Source of the DNA: Bacteroidales bacterium
GTDB lineage: Bacteria > Bacteroidota > Bacteroidia > Bacteroidales > UBA932
Length of the DNA: 38,092 nt
Reading direction: 5' to 3'
NCBI GenBank assembly: GCA_024691765.1
Contig: JAILNI010000034.1
Coordinates: 1-38,092 of the forward strand
Part shown: piece after piece, positions 18,131-26,118 of the stretch
Layout of the letters: each line of letters opens with the position of its first letter
Numbering within the stretch: the stretch's first letter is position 1
Notes under the pieces: generated by a model
The model's database searches: none
Seen by the model: only the letters and a program-made list of their open reading frames with translations
Told to the model about the DNA's origin: nothing
Position numbers and translations under genes: made by a program

Positions 18131-19084
18131 ATGAAAAGATTCCTGTTATTATCTGCGCTTGCCCTTGCCGCGTTTGTCTCGTGCAAAACCGAGAACAAGC
18201 TCGCGGAGCCCGGAGTGTTCAAGGTAACCCCCCGTTCGGCAAATGCGGAAAGCGGTTTCGCACATGCGCTTTCCGTTAACGTAACCTGCGACGTGGACTT
18301 CAAGTATTCTCTCAAGGACGGTTCCTGGATAACTATCGAGGCCGGTGCGAAGAATGCGAAGAACGTCACAGAGCTATCGCTCAACCTCGCTGCAAATGAC
18401 GGAGACGCCGTGCGCAGCGACATCCTTACCCTTCAGGCGGGCAGCCAGAAGCTTACCGTTGAGATAGGGCAGAAAACCATGGCAAGCGCCCTGCCTTCGT
18501 CACAGATATCGCTGAAATACGTGTTCCCGACGACGCTGGCGCTGAATTTTCCGCAGGACTGGACCCTTTCGTCCAAGGATTCGTGGGTGGCTTTCGAGCC
18601 CTCGGAAGGTGCGGCCGGGGCGAATGTGCGTGTGGCCGTGAAAGCAACGGAGCTCAACCTCGCGGAGAGCTCCCGCAGTTCCGAACTCACCATTTCCTTC
18701 GACGGATCTTCGATTGCAGTTCCGGTAATCCAGGAATCTTCACTTCCTACCGGCGCTTTTGCCGAAAAGGCGTACGGGCTTTACAATTTCGGCGGGCTTG
18801 GGGGAAATGTCGTGTACGATCCCCTCAAGCACCAGACAAATCTCGTGAAGCGTTCCGAAGAGTCCCTGTTCCGCCTTGTGTGGCCGTCCAACGGCAAGAT
18901 GGTGGAAATCGGTGGACTTCCGCTTGCTTACGAGCCTTCCGGCCAGGTGCATCTTGTGATTTACCAGAACTGGAACGAATCGGTGGCCTTCTGGACCGAA
19001 AAGGACGCATGGGTACTCAAAGCCGAGGACTCCTATGCCTGGCTCATTGATTCCGACCTCTGCGGTTATGTGGTTAAAAAATGA
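18131..19084 (+). CDS. BACON-like lipoprotein
   Basis: A 317-residue predicted surface lipoprotein. The start is the ATG at 18131 (MKRFLLLSALALAAFVSCKT, acylated Cys18); earlier in-frame starts lie within the terminator. Two tandem beta-sandwich segments, about residues 25-118 and 122-205, show the pattern of BACON domains (a Trp in GSWITIEAG and DSWVAFEPSEG, then a strand ending in VEIGQK or VPVIQES). Such domains are common in Bacteroidetes proteins that bind carbohydrate, mucin or protein at the cell surface. The C-terminal ~100 residues are unassigned. The stop overlaps the protease start by four bases, so the two are probably translated together. Confidence 0.75.
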   Translation: MKRFLLLSALALAAFVSCKTENKLAEPGVFKVTPRSANAESGFAHALSVNVTCDVDFKYSLKDGSWITIEAGAKNAKNVTELSLNLAANDGDAVRSDILTLQAGSQKLTVEIGQKTMASALPSSQISLKYVFPTTLALNFPQDWTLSSKDSWVAFEPSEGAAGANVRVAVKATELNLAESSRSSELTISFDGSSIAVPVIQESSLPTGAFAEKAYGLYNFGGLGGNVVYDPLKHQTNLVKRSEESLFRLVWPSNGKMVEIGGLPLAYEPSGQVHLVIYQNWNESVAFWTEKDAWVLKAEDSYAWLIDSDLCGYVVKK

Positions 19085-21639
19085 CTTCTGCCATGAAAAG
19101 ATTCTTTTTAGCAGCATCGCTCCTGCTCCTGTCCGCTTTTGCATCCAGGGCCGTTCCGGCATATCCCGGAAAGATATCGCTCAAGACCCCCGAGGGAGTT
19201 ACCGTTTCCGTGACTATGCACGGTGACGAATTCTGCCACTGGGCGACCGACCAGTACGGCCGGGAAGTCAGCATCTCCACGGACGGCACGATTCGGCCGC
19301 TTCCGGCTACCCGCAGCATGTCGAAGGGCGGCAATCCGTCCATACAGCGTGTTTACAATCCCAAGCCCGGCGCCATCACCCAGGGGAAAAAGCATTTCCT
19401 CGTGATACTGGTGGAGTTCGCCGATACTTATTTCACCCTGGACAATCCCCAGGACCGCTTTACCCGTCAGCTCAACGACGACTCTTACTCCGATTTTGGC
19501 GGTACGGGTTCCGTCCATAAATACTATTACGACCAGTCTTCGGGCGACTTCGATCCTGTTTTCGACGTAATCGGCCCCATTCGCGTAAGCGGAGCCATGG
19601 CCCAGTACGGCGGCAACGATGCGAACAAGAACGACAAGGATCCCACGGGGGCGTTCAAGGAGGCGGTTGATATCGCCCACCAGCGCTCGATGGTGAACTT
19701 CAGCGATTACGACACCGACGGCGACGGTTTGGTGGACAACATCTTCTTCTACTTTGCCGGTTACAGCGAGGCCGAAGGAGCTGGCGACGACTGCATCTGG
19801 CCCCATGCCTCCGCTTTCGGCGGAAGCTATTCCGAGGAGCTGGACGGAGTCTATCTGGGCCGTTATGCATGCACCTCTGAGCTTCGGGGCGAGAGCGGCG
19901 AGACCATGTGCGGAATAGGCACTTTCTGCCACGAGTTCGGCCATGTGCTCGGCCTCCCGGACTTCTACGATACCGACTACGACAAGAACGGTAGGGCCAT
20001 CGCCCTTTACAACTTCTCGCTCATGTGCGGCGGTAACTACAACAACGGCGGCTGCTCTCCTCCGAACCTGAACGCCCTTGAGCGCAACATGCTGGGATGG
20101 ATGAGTTTCCCCCCCGAGTGGAATGAGGAAGGTCACAAGACCATACATTCGATAGCCCACAACGAGGCCTGGAGGCTCTCTTCCACCAATCCGGACGAGT
20201 TCTTCCTCCTTGAGGTGCGTGACGGAACCGGCTGGGATGCCTATATCGATGCTGCCGCCGGTCTGGTCATCTACCATGTGGACCAGAGCAGCAACATAGT
20301 GGATGGTGCGACTGCCTACTCACGCTGGGCAGGCGGATGGAACATCAACATCTACGCCGACCATCCGTGTTTCCACATCGTCAGGGCGGCCACTGAAGGC
20401 GGTTCCCGTGCCTACGTCTTCCCAGGAACTTCCGGAAAGACAGGATTCAGCGGCAACACCGACCCGTCCAACCGCGACTACCTGAGGGGTTATGCCGGCT
20501 TCGTGCTCAGCGGCATCAGCTATGCCGAAGGCGTTGTCGACGTGGACCTCTCCTTCAAGAAGGACCTCAAAATCCGCGGCCGCGTGTTGGATTCCTCAGG
20601 CAATCCGATAACCGGGGTCAAGGTGGGCGTGGAGAATTCCGCTCCGGCGCATGCCAGGAAAAAGATTCCTGCCAGGATTATGAGCGAGGCCGACGCCAGG
20701 TTCGCTGCGGCGATCGGTTCCTGCCTCACGGATGCTGAAGGGAATTATGAAATGACGTTGAATTCCCCCGACTATCCTCCCTTTACCCTTACTTTCAGCA
20801 AACCTTATTTTATACCCCAGTCCGTTTCAATCGAGTGCGCTTCCGGCGTGGTAAACAGGGATGCCACCCTGCTCAACGTTGCCGAAGGCGATACGGGGGC
20901 GAGGGATATGCAGAAATTCAGTACCGGCGCATGGGGGGGCATAGGTTATGGTGAAGAATGGGTGAATAAGAAGATAGACGTTACATGCGGCGTTGTTTTC
21001 TCTCCAGAAGAATTGAAAAACACTTTCGTGGGAACCCGTATGAAGGATATCAGCTTCCAGTTCAGCGCCACTGCAATGGAGGAAGTTTCGATATTCGTGG
21101 ACTTTGGCGATGAACGTGTTCTCGAAAGGGTAGTTTCTGCCTCCCAGGGCAAAATGAACACGTTCGACATCTACGATGCCAACCTTATAATCCCCGATGG
21201 TATGTATGTAATGTTCGGATATGCCGTCAAGAATCTCGAATCATCGAACGGTTATCCGCTTACCATCGACAATTCCGAAGGCCAGGAAGGCGGCTGTTAC
21301 CTGGCACTTCAGTATATGAACCCGCCTGACGCCGAGTGGGGGTACGCCGAATACAATCTCATGATCAAGGCTACCACAAAGCTCGATTACGATCCCTTCC
21401 CGGCAATGGGCATCAAGGTGATTACAACTGCCGCTTCGTACAAGGCGGGCGACAGCTTCACTTTCGCCTTTGACAAGGATTCCGGCTATACGCCAGTCTC
21501 TACCAGGTGGTACCTCGACGGCACGCTCCAGTCGGAGCCCAGCGTGGTACTTGCCGCCGGAACCCACGAAGTCAAAGCCGTCTGCACCTACGACGACGGC
21601 TCCACCGAGGAGATCGTCCAGGTGATAGAGGTTCAATAG
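19081..21639 (+). CDS. Secreted M6-family zinc metalloprotease
   Basis: Exported protease likely to cleave extracellular proteins into peptides. From the ATG at 19081 the product is 852 residues; an ATG at 19093 fits the signal peptide (MKRFFLAASLLLLSAFASRA) equally well. An N-terminal domain is followed by the M6 catalytic core. The zinc site HEFGHVLGLPDFYD begins with His284, and an Asp-rich DTDGDGLVDN segment may bind calcium. A regulatory-like beta domain appears near residue 490 (KIRGRVLDSSGNPITGVKV), and a C-terminal Ig/PKD-like domain (TRWYLDGTLQSEPSVVL) ends the protein. It is translationally coupled to the BACON-like lipoprotein. The linkage to SusCD suggests that its products feed the transporter. 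Confidence 0.88.
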   Translation: MTSAMKRFFLAASLLLLSAFASRAVPAYPGKISLKTPEGVTVSVTMHGDEFCHWATDQYGREVSISTDGTIRPLPATRSMSKGGNPSIQRVYNPKPGAITQGKKHFLVILVEFADTYFTLDNPQDRFTRQLNDDSYSDFGGTGSVHKYYYDQSSGDFDPVFDVIGPIRVSGAMAQYGGNDANKNDKDPTGAFKEAVDIAHQRSMVNFSDYDTDGDGLVDNIFFYFAGYSEAEGAGDDCIWPHASAFGGSYSEELDGVYLGRYACTSELRGESGETMCGIGTFCHEFGHVLGLPDFYDTDYDKNGRAIALYNFSLMCGGNYNNGGCSPPNLNALERNMLGWMSFPPEWNEEGHKTIHSIAHNEAWRLSSTNPDEFFLLEVRDGTGWDAYIDAAAGLVIYHVDQSSNIVDGATAYSRWAGGWNINIYADHPCFHIVRAATEGGSRAYVFPGTSGKTGFSGNTDPSNRDYLRGYAGFVLSGISYAEGVVDVDLSFKKDLKIRGRVLDSSGNPITGVKVGVENSAPAHARKKIPARIMSEADARFAAAIGSCLTDAEGNYEMTLNSPDYPPFTLTFSKPYFIPQSVSIECASGVVNRDATLLNVAEGDTGARDMQKFSTGAWGGIGYGEEWVNKKIDVTCGVVFSPEELKNTFVGTRMKDISFQFSATAMEEVSIFVDFGDERVLERVVSASQGKMNTFDIYDANLIIPDGMYVMFGYAVKNLESSNGYPLTIDNSEGQEGGCYLALQYMNPPDAEWGYAEYNLMIKATTKLDYDPFPAMGIKVITTAASYKAGDSFTFAFDKDSGYTPVSTRWYLDGTLQSEPSVVLAAGTHEVKAVCTYDDGSTEEIVQVIEVQ

Positions 21640-21679
21640 GCCGAGCTATTCGGCAAGCAATTTGCAGGACTCCCGGGAT

Positions 21680-22195
21680 ATGCAGGATAACGAAAGCATA
21701 TTCCGGGAGCTTGTTTCCAAGTACAGCGAGCAGCTGTACTGGCACATCCGTGGTTTCGTGGACAGCCATGAAGACGCGGACGACCTGCTTCAGGAGACCT
21801 TCCTGAAGGCCTGGAAGGCCCTTCCCGACTTTCGCGGCGATTCCGGTTACTTCACCTGGATATGGCGCATAGCCACCAACGAGGCCCTCGGGTACCTGCG
21901 CCGCCGCAAGGTGCGCGCCGCCCTGCAGTTCGAAAGCCTCGACGCGCGCGCGGAAAGAATAATGGATTCCGACCCATGGTTCGACGGCGACGCTGCCGAG
22001 CGTGAGCTTTCCAAGGCGATTGCCGCCCTGCCCGACAAGCAGAGGAGCGTATTCCTCATGCGTTACTATGAAGATCTGCCCTACGAGCAGATAGCGGAAA
22101 TCACCGGCACCAGCGTCGGCGCCCTCAAGGCAAATTACTTCCATGCGGTGCAGAAAATCCGCGAAAGAGTAAAAGATTTTTCGGAAGACGTTTAA
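21680..22195 (+). CDS. ECF-type RNA polymerase sigma factor
   Basis: A 171-residue sigma-70-family factor with only regions 2 and 4, the layout of extracytoplasmic-function sigma factors. Region 2 includes VDSHEDADDLLQETFLKAWK and the DNA-contacting TWIWRIATNEALGYLRRRK. Region 4 is ALPDKQRSVFLMRYYEDLPY followed by EQIAEITGTSVGALKANYFH. The ATG at 21680 is preferred to a TTG 18 bases upstream. It is followed by a small membrane protein and a periplasmic Spy-like protein, a common Bacteroidetes arrangement for envelope-stress or regulatory circuits. It begins 40 bases after the protease gene and might be co-transcribed. Confidence 0.93.
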   Translation: MQDNESIFRELVSKYSEQLYWHIRGFVDSHEDADDLLQETFLKAWKALPDFRGDSGYFTWIWRIATNEALGYLRRRKVRAALQFESLDARAERIMDSDPWFDGDAAERELSKAIAALPDKQRSVFLMRYYEDLPYEQIAEITGTSVGALKANYFHAVQKIRERVKDFSEDV

Positions 22196-22230
22196 ACCCA
22201 GGACAAGCACTTTCATCTAAATATCCGGTT

Positions 22231-22515
22231 ATGAAAAAGCAGATGCCATACTCAATCCCCGAAGGCTACATGCAGGACATGCAGCGAAGGTTGGAGGAAA
22301 TCCCCGTCAGCGCTAAGGGGCCGTCCTCCTGGCAGAAGATAACGCCATATCTGGCTCTCGCGGCTGTTTTTGCCGCAGCTTTCGTGCTTGGTGGCACACT
22401 GCTTCGCTCAACCGCATCCAGGGCATCCTCCGGCGAGGATATGGTCGCCTACTTCATGGACAGCGACCTTACCGTAGCCCAACTGGAGGATGTCTATTTT
22501 TATTCGGAAGACTGA
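22231..22515 (+). CDS. Small single-pass membrane protein, possible anti-sigma partner
   Basis: A 94-residue protein with a short cytoplasmic-looking N-terminus (MKKQMPYSIPEGYMQDMQRR), one membrane helix (about 37-59, ITPYLALAAVFAAAFVLGGT) and an acidic 35-residue tail. Its position directly after the sigma-factor gene, and its shape, suggest an anti-sigma or regulator role. It lacks a recognisable zinc-binding or FecR-type domain, so this is inference only. Confidence 0.7.
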   Translation: MKKQMPYSIPEGYMQDMQRRLEEIPVSAKGPSSWQKITPYLALAAVFAAAFVLGGTLLRSTASRASSGEDMVAYFMDSDLTVAQLEDVYFYSED

Positions 22516-22554
22516 GGCACCCCCCTCGGGATTCCGGCTTAATTGTTTGAAAAG

Positions 22555-23055
22555 ATGAAAAAGTTTGCAACCGTACTGCTCGCGCTGGCAGTTTCCTTCA
22601 GCGCAATGGCCCAGAAACCCGGAAAGGGCACGGACCACGAACGTTTCGAGGCCGAAAAGGTGGCCTACATCACCCAGCAGCTCTCACTCACGGTGGAGGA
22701 AGCCCAGGCTTTCTGGCCCGTGTACAATCAGGCAAAGCAGGAGGAGCGCGAAAGCCGTGCAGTCGTACGCGACGCAAAGAAGGCACTGCGCGAAGCATTC
22801 AAGGAAGGCAAGTCCGATGAGGAAATCAGGCCTCTTCTCGACGCCTACATGAAGGCCCGCGCGGAAAAGCGCGATCCCATGGCCGAGCACAGCGCCGATT
22901 TCGTAAAGGCGGTAGGGGAGACCAAGACTGCCAAGTTCTACCTGGCTGAGGACGGTTTCCTGTACAAGTCGCTCCGCGAGATGAGCGGTTCCCGCCCCGG
23001 ACAGGGCAAGGGCCCCGGCTTCGGCAGGGGCCAGGGCGGCGGTCAGCGCCTGTAA
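22555..23055 (+). CDS. Spy/CpxP-like periplasmic protein
   Basis: A 166-residue exported protein with a signal peptide ending FSAMAQ (about 1-20). A predicted all-helical, highly charged body follows, containing the pattern LSLTVEEAQAFWPVYNQAKQ, which resembles Spy/CpxP-type (LTxxEAxxFWPxY) proteins found beside ECF sigma factors in Bacteroidetes. The tail is Gly/Arg/Pro-rich (about 150-166). A TTG 12 bases before the chosen ATG is in frame but less likely. A chaperone or stress-sensor role is inferred from the family. The 288 bases that follow hold repeats and a hairpin (described separately). Confidence 0.75.
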   Translation: MKKFATVLLALAVSFSAMAQKPGKGTDHERFEAEKVAYITQQLSLTVEEAQAFWPVYNQAKQEERESRAVVRDAKKALREAFKEGKSDEEIRPLLDAYMKARAEKRDPMAEHSADFVKAVGETKTAKFYLAEDGFLYKSLREMSGSRPGQGKGPGFGRGQGGGQRL

Positions 23056-23072
23056 TCCCGGTCTGGCGGCCC

Positions 23073-23161
23073 GGCTCCAATCACAGCAATTCCGGCTCGC
23101 CGTTTCTCAGGCAGCCCTGGCTCCAATCACAGCAATTCCGGCTCGCCGTTTCTCAGGCAGC
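23073..23161. repeat. Two-copy 46-bp tandem repeat
   Basis: The 43 bases at 23073-23115 recur without change at 23119-23161, a period of 46 bp. Each copy starts GGCTCCAATCACAGCAATTC and ends TTTCTCAGGCAGC. The array is flanked by TCTGGCGG on both sides (23062-23069 and 23162-23169). There are no spacers between copies, so it is not a CRISPR. It lies in the gap before the REP-associated transposase gene. Confidence 0.85.
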
Positions 23162-23192
23162 TCTGGCGGGCAAGTAATTATCTATCAATGTT

Positions 23193-23239
23193 TTATGCAA
23201 AATGCTACCCCTCCAAACAAGGGGTAGCATTTTGCATAA
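23193..23239. repeat. Perfect 20-bp inverted repeat, REP-like hairpin
   Basis: TTATGCAAAATGCTACCCCT (23193-23212) is the exact reverse complement of 23220-23239, around the seven-base loop CCAAACA. No T-run follows on either strand, which argues against a normal intrinsic terminator. It is followed 104 bases later by a REP-associated transposase gene, so it may be that enzyme's recognition hairpin. CTGGCGG (23163-23169) and CCGCCAG (23263-23269) form a further inverted pair around it. Confidence 0.85.
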
Positions 23240-23343
23240 TTAACTGGTTTACAAAGCTTTATCCGCCAGGACAACTTTCACTCAAATAATTCTTGCATTT
23301 GTATTCAGCATTCCCGAACTTTGCAAAGACTGCTATTTGAAGA

Positions 23344-24303
23344 ATGAAGACGGCCATACATATCTACCAGCGTTCCGAGGGGCATGTTGTCATGTTCTAC
23401 ACCCGGAGTGACTTGCTGTCTTTCTACACCATTCTCTCCATATGTGCAAAGAAGGCCGGCATTAGAGTACTTGCAGCAGCTCTGATGTACGATCATATCC
23501 ATATTCTGGTGGAAGCGTCATCACGGGAGGAGATAACGGCTTTTGTGCAATCGTATTCCTCTTTGTATGCGCTGGAATACAATAAGGATTCGGGGCTTCA
23601 CGGAAGGGTGTTCGAGAATTCATTCGGAAGTGCGCTGAAACGGGGAGATAAAGAAATCCGTACATGCGCCGGATACATCTATAATAATCATACGAACAAA
23701 AAGCTGTGCGCCGGAGCCGAGGATATAAGGTGGATTTTTCTGGCGTATGCCCACTCTCGGAATCCTTTCTCCACTCCCATAAAGAGGGACAGGGCCTCTA
23801 AACGAATGCGCGCTGCCATAGCGGTCGTGGAAGCGGAACACAGGGCTTCACGTCCTCTCAACCATGCCACTCTCCGAAGGGTCTTTGCCGGTCTCAGAAA
23901 GACGGAAAGCGACCAGTTGACCGATTTTATCATCGATAAGTACCGCTTCGTCGACTATGCCGCACTGGAGAGCCTGTACCGTTCGTATGAAGAGATGGTT
24001 TATTCATTCAACGCCAACACATTCAACGACTACGACATAAAGGAAGACAGCCTGGACCGGCGCGGCGACGATACTGTGTTCCGCGAGATGGCGAAATATA
24101 TCAGCTCCCGGGAGTTCTTCCGGACTTTGAAGGATCTTCTCACATCGCCGGAAACCATAAGGCTGGGCCTGGCAACCGAGTTGAAGGTGGTTACCGGAGC
24201 GACATGGCGACAGATAGGGGCGTATCTCCGCATGAAACTTCGCGCAGCACTGCCGGAAGATCCCGGCTTTTATCCCGAAAATGACTATCTTTGCATGATA
24301 TGA
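23344..24303 (+). CDS. REP-associated tyrosine transposase (Y1/HUH family, TnpA_REP-like)
   Basis: Single-strand DNA nicking enzyme of the IS200/REP family. In the 319-residue protein the HUH metal-binding pair is His51 and His53 (MYDHIHILVEA). The likely nucleophile is Tyr111 in AGYIYNNHTNKK, equivalent to the Tyr of the usual YIxxNP segment. Both catalytic elements are therefore present. Residues 150-319 form a helical extension of the sort found in Bacteroidales versions. No flanking IS ends or partner gene are seen, which is normal for these domesticated chromosomal transposases. The hairpin at 23193-23239 is a candidate substrate. The stop codon overlaps the transketolase start by four bases. 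Confidence 0.85.
   Translation: MKTAIHIYQRSEGHVVMFYTRSDLLSFYTILSICAKKAGIRVLAAALMYDHIHILVEASSREEITAFVQSYSSLYALEYNKDSGLHGRVFENSFGSALKRGDKEIRTCAGYIYNNHTNKKLCAGAEDIRWIFLAYAHSRNPFSTPIKRDRASKRMRAAIAVVEAEHRASRPLNHATLRRVFAGLRKTESDQLTDFIIDKYRFVDYAALESLYRSYEEMVYSFNANTFNDYDIKEDSLDRRGDDTVFREMAKYISSREFFRTLKDLLTSPETIRLGLATELKVVTGATWRQIGAYLRMKLRAALPEDPGFYPENDYLCMI
24286..24293 (+). promoter_or_regulatory. Putative -7 box for the transketolase genes, inside the transposase 3' end
   Basis: TATCTTTG matches TAnnTTTG exactly, but only six bases separate it from the ATG at 24300. Transcription would begin at or near the start codon, giving a leaderless or nearly leaderless message. No -33 TTTG is seen. Confidence 0.35.
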
Positions 24304-25139
24304 AAACCATTCAGGAACTTCAGGACATAGCTTCCCAGGTGCGGAGAGACATTATCCGCTCCGTGAGTGCCGCAGGCTGCGGACATCCGGGAGGATCGCT
24401 GAGCAGTACGGATATACTTACTGCTCTTTATTTCAGCGAGATGAAGCAGGATCCAGCCACCTGGCGCCGCGACGCGAAGGGGCAGGACGCCTTCATCCCC
24501 TCGGCCGGGCACCTCGCGCCGGTGGTATACGCAGTGCTTGCACGAGCCGGTTATTTTGAACCCGCAAAACTCGGAACCCTGCGCAAGTTCGGCTCTGACC
24601 TGCAGGGACACCCCAGCACCGAGCACGGGCTGAAGGGCATATTCATGCCCTCCGGATCCCTCGGCCAGGGGCTCGCTGCCGCCGCCGGCATTGCCCTTGC
24701 CAAGAAGCTCGCGGGAGAACCTGAGCGTGCTTTCGCCCTGCTCGGCGACGGCGAGAGCGAAGAGGGCGAGATATGGGAGACCGCCATGTTCGCGGCAGGC
24801 CACAAGCTCGACAACCTCGTAGCGATGACCGACTGGAACCATCTGCAGATAGACGGTAAAATCGAATCCGTAACCGGCATCGACGAGCTCGACGAAAAAT
24901 GGGCCGCCTTCGGCTGGGATGTGATCGAGGCCGACGGACACGATTTCGAGAGCATACTGAAGGCCTTCGAAATCGCCAGGGTGCGCAACGGTAAGCCCAA
25001 GATGATAATGTTCAGCACCGAAATGGGGCACGGCGTGGACTTCATGGCCGGCAACCACGGCTGGCACGGAAAGGCCCCCAGCGCCGAAGAGTGCGAAAAG
25101 GCCATGGCGCAGCTGAAAGAAACCTTAGGAGACTATTAG
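24300..25139 (+). CDS. Transketolase, N-terminal (TPP-binding) subunit
   Basis: First half of a split transketolase of the pentose phosphate pathway, carrying the thiamine-diphosphate pyrophosphate site. From the ATG at 24300 the product is 279 residues. It contains SAAGCGHPGGSLSSTDILTA near the N-terminus. The TPP motif starts at GDGESEEGEIWETAMFAAGH and ends with the conserved Asn of TDWNHLQIDG. An in-frame TTG at 24291 would overlap the -7 box and is less likely. The start overlaps the transposase stop (ATGA). One base separates its stop from the gene for the C-terminal subunit. Confidence 0.95.
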   Translation: MKTIQELQDIASQVRRDIIRSVSAAGCGHPGGSLSSTDILTALYFSEMKQDPATWRRDAKGQDAFIPSAGHLAPVVYAVLARAGYFEPAKLGTLRKFGSDLQGHPSTEHGLKGIFMPSGSLGQGLAAAAGIALAKKLAGEPERAFALLGDGESEEGEIWETAMFAAGHKLDNLVAMTDWNHLQIDGKIESVTGIDELDEKWAAFGWDVIEADGHDFESILKAFEIARVRNGKPKMIMFSTEMGHGVDFMAGNHGWHGKAPSAEECEKAMAQLKETLGDY

Positions 25140-25140
25140 T

Positions 25141-26094
25141 ATGAAGAAGTACACCGATACAGGCAAGAAGGACACCCGCGGCGGATTCGGCGCGGGCCTC
25201 GTCCTCGCAGGAAGGGAGAACCCGAAGGTTCTGGCTCTCACCGCAGACCTCAAGCCCAGCGTAAAGATGGGCGACTTCGCGAAGGAGTTTCCGGACAGGT
25301 TCATAGAGTGTGGCATTGCCGAAGCCAACATGATAGGCGTGGCGAGCGGACTCGCCCTGAGCGGTTTCGTGCCGTTCGCGGCGTCGTTCGCAGAGTTCGT
25401 GAGCGGACGTGTTTACGACCAGGTGCGCCAGGAAGTGGCTTACGGACGCACCAATGTAAAGCTGGCGTCATCCCATGCGGGCGTAACCCTCGGGGAAGAC
25501 GGTGCAACCCACCAGGCAATGGAAGACGTTGCCCTCATGCGGGCCCTTCCGGGAATGACCGTGCTGGTTCCCTGCGACTATAACCAGACGGTGCAGGCCA
25601 CGCTTGCCGCCGCCCGTTACGAGGGCCCGGTTTATCTGCGTTTCGGAAGGCCCTCCGTGCCTAACTTCACCGACTCCGACGAGCCGTTCGAAATCGGAAA
25701 AATCTACAATCTGAACCCTGGCTCGGACGTTACGCTGATTGCCAACGGACTGCTCGTGTGGGAAGCCCTGAAGGCCGCCGAGGCGCTGGAAGAAGAAGGC
25801 ATCAGCGCCGAAGTGCTGAATGTGGCGACCGTGAAACCTTTCGATGCATCTGCCGTACTGGAGTCGGTGGGCAAAACCGGCTGCGCGGTGGTTGCCGAAG
25901 AGCACGGAATGGCAGGCGGACTCGGAGAACTGGTCGCAGGCGTTCTTGCGGCAGGCTTCCCCGCCCCTCTTGAATACGTCAACGGAGGCGACCGCTTCGG
26001 AGAAAGCGGCACCCCCGCTGAACTTATCGCAGCCTTCGGGCTCGATGCCGCTCACATAGTTGCAGCGGCGAAGAGAGCCCTGGTCCGAAAATAG
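25141..26094 (+). CDS. Transketolase, C-terminal subunit
   Basis: Second half of the split transketolase, carrying the pyrimidine-binding and C-terminal domains. The 317-residue product shows the pyrimidine-domain segment FPDRFIECGIAEANMIGVAS, with the conserved Glu that activates thiamine diphosphate, and SSHAGVTLGEDGATHQAMED. The C-terminal domain includes VLNVATVKPFDASAV and VVAEEHGMAGGLGE. Two-gene transketolases are common in bacteria, so the stop between the halves is not a frameshift. It is convergent with the phosphatase gene, leaving a 24-base gap with no clear terminator. Confidence 0.95.
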   Translation: MKKYTDTGKKDTRGGFGAGLVLAGRENPKVLALTADLKPSVKMGDFAKEFPDRFIECGIAEANMIGVASGLALSGFVPFAASFAEFVSGRVYDQVRQEVAYGRTNVKLASSHAGVTLGEDGATHQAMEDVALMRALPGMTVLVPCDYNQTVQATLAAARYEGPVYLRFGRPSVPNFTDSDEPFEIGKIYNLNPGSDVTLIANGLLVWEALKAAEALEEEGISAEVLNVATVKPFDASAVLESVGKTGCAVVAEEHGMAGGLGELVAGVLAAGFPAPLEYVNGGDRFGESGTPAELIAAFGLDAAHIVAAAKRALVRK

Positions 26095-26118
26095 CTTTTT
26101 TCGCCTGGCGGCTAAAAC

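Noticed and set aside
23073..23161. CRISPR array
   Set aside because: There are only two copies, joined directly with no spacers, and no cas genes are nearby.
23193..23239. Simple intrinsic terminator for the Spy-like gene
   Set aside because: The stem is strong, but neither strand has a T-run after it and it lies 138 bases past the stop. A REP-like hairpin fits better, though a termination role is not excluded.
23344..24303. Complete insertion sequence
   Set aside because: No second gene, no clear left and right ends and no target duplication are seen. The gene overlaps transketolase, so it looks fixed in place.
24300..26094. Frameshifted or broken transketolase
   Set aside because: Two complete subunits with their own start codons and full motif sets are present; split transketolases are normal in bacteria.
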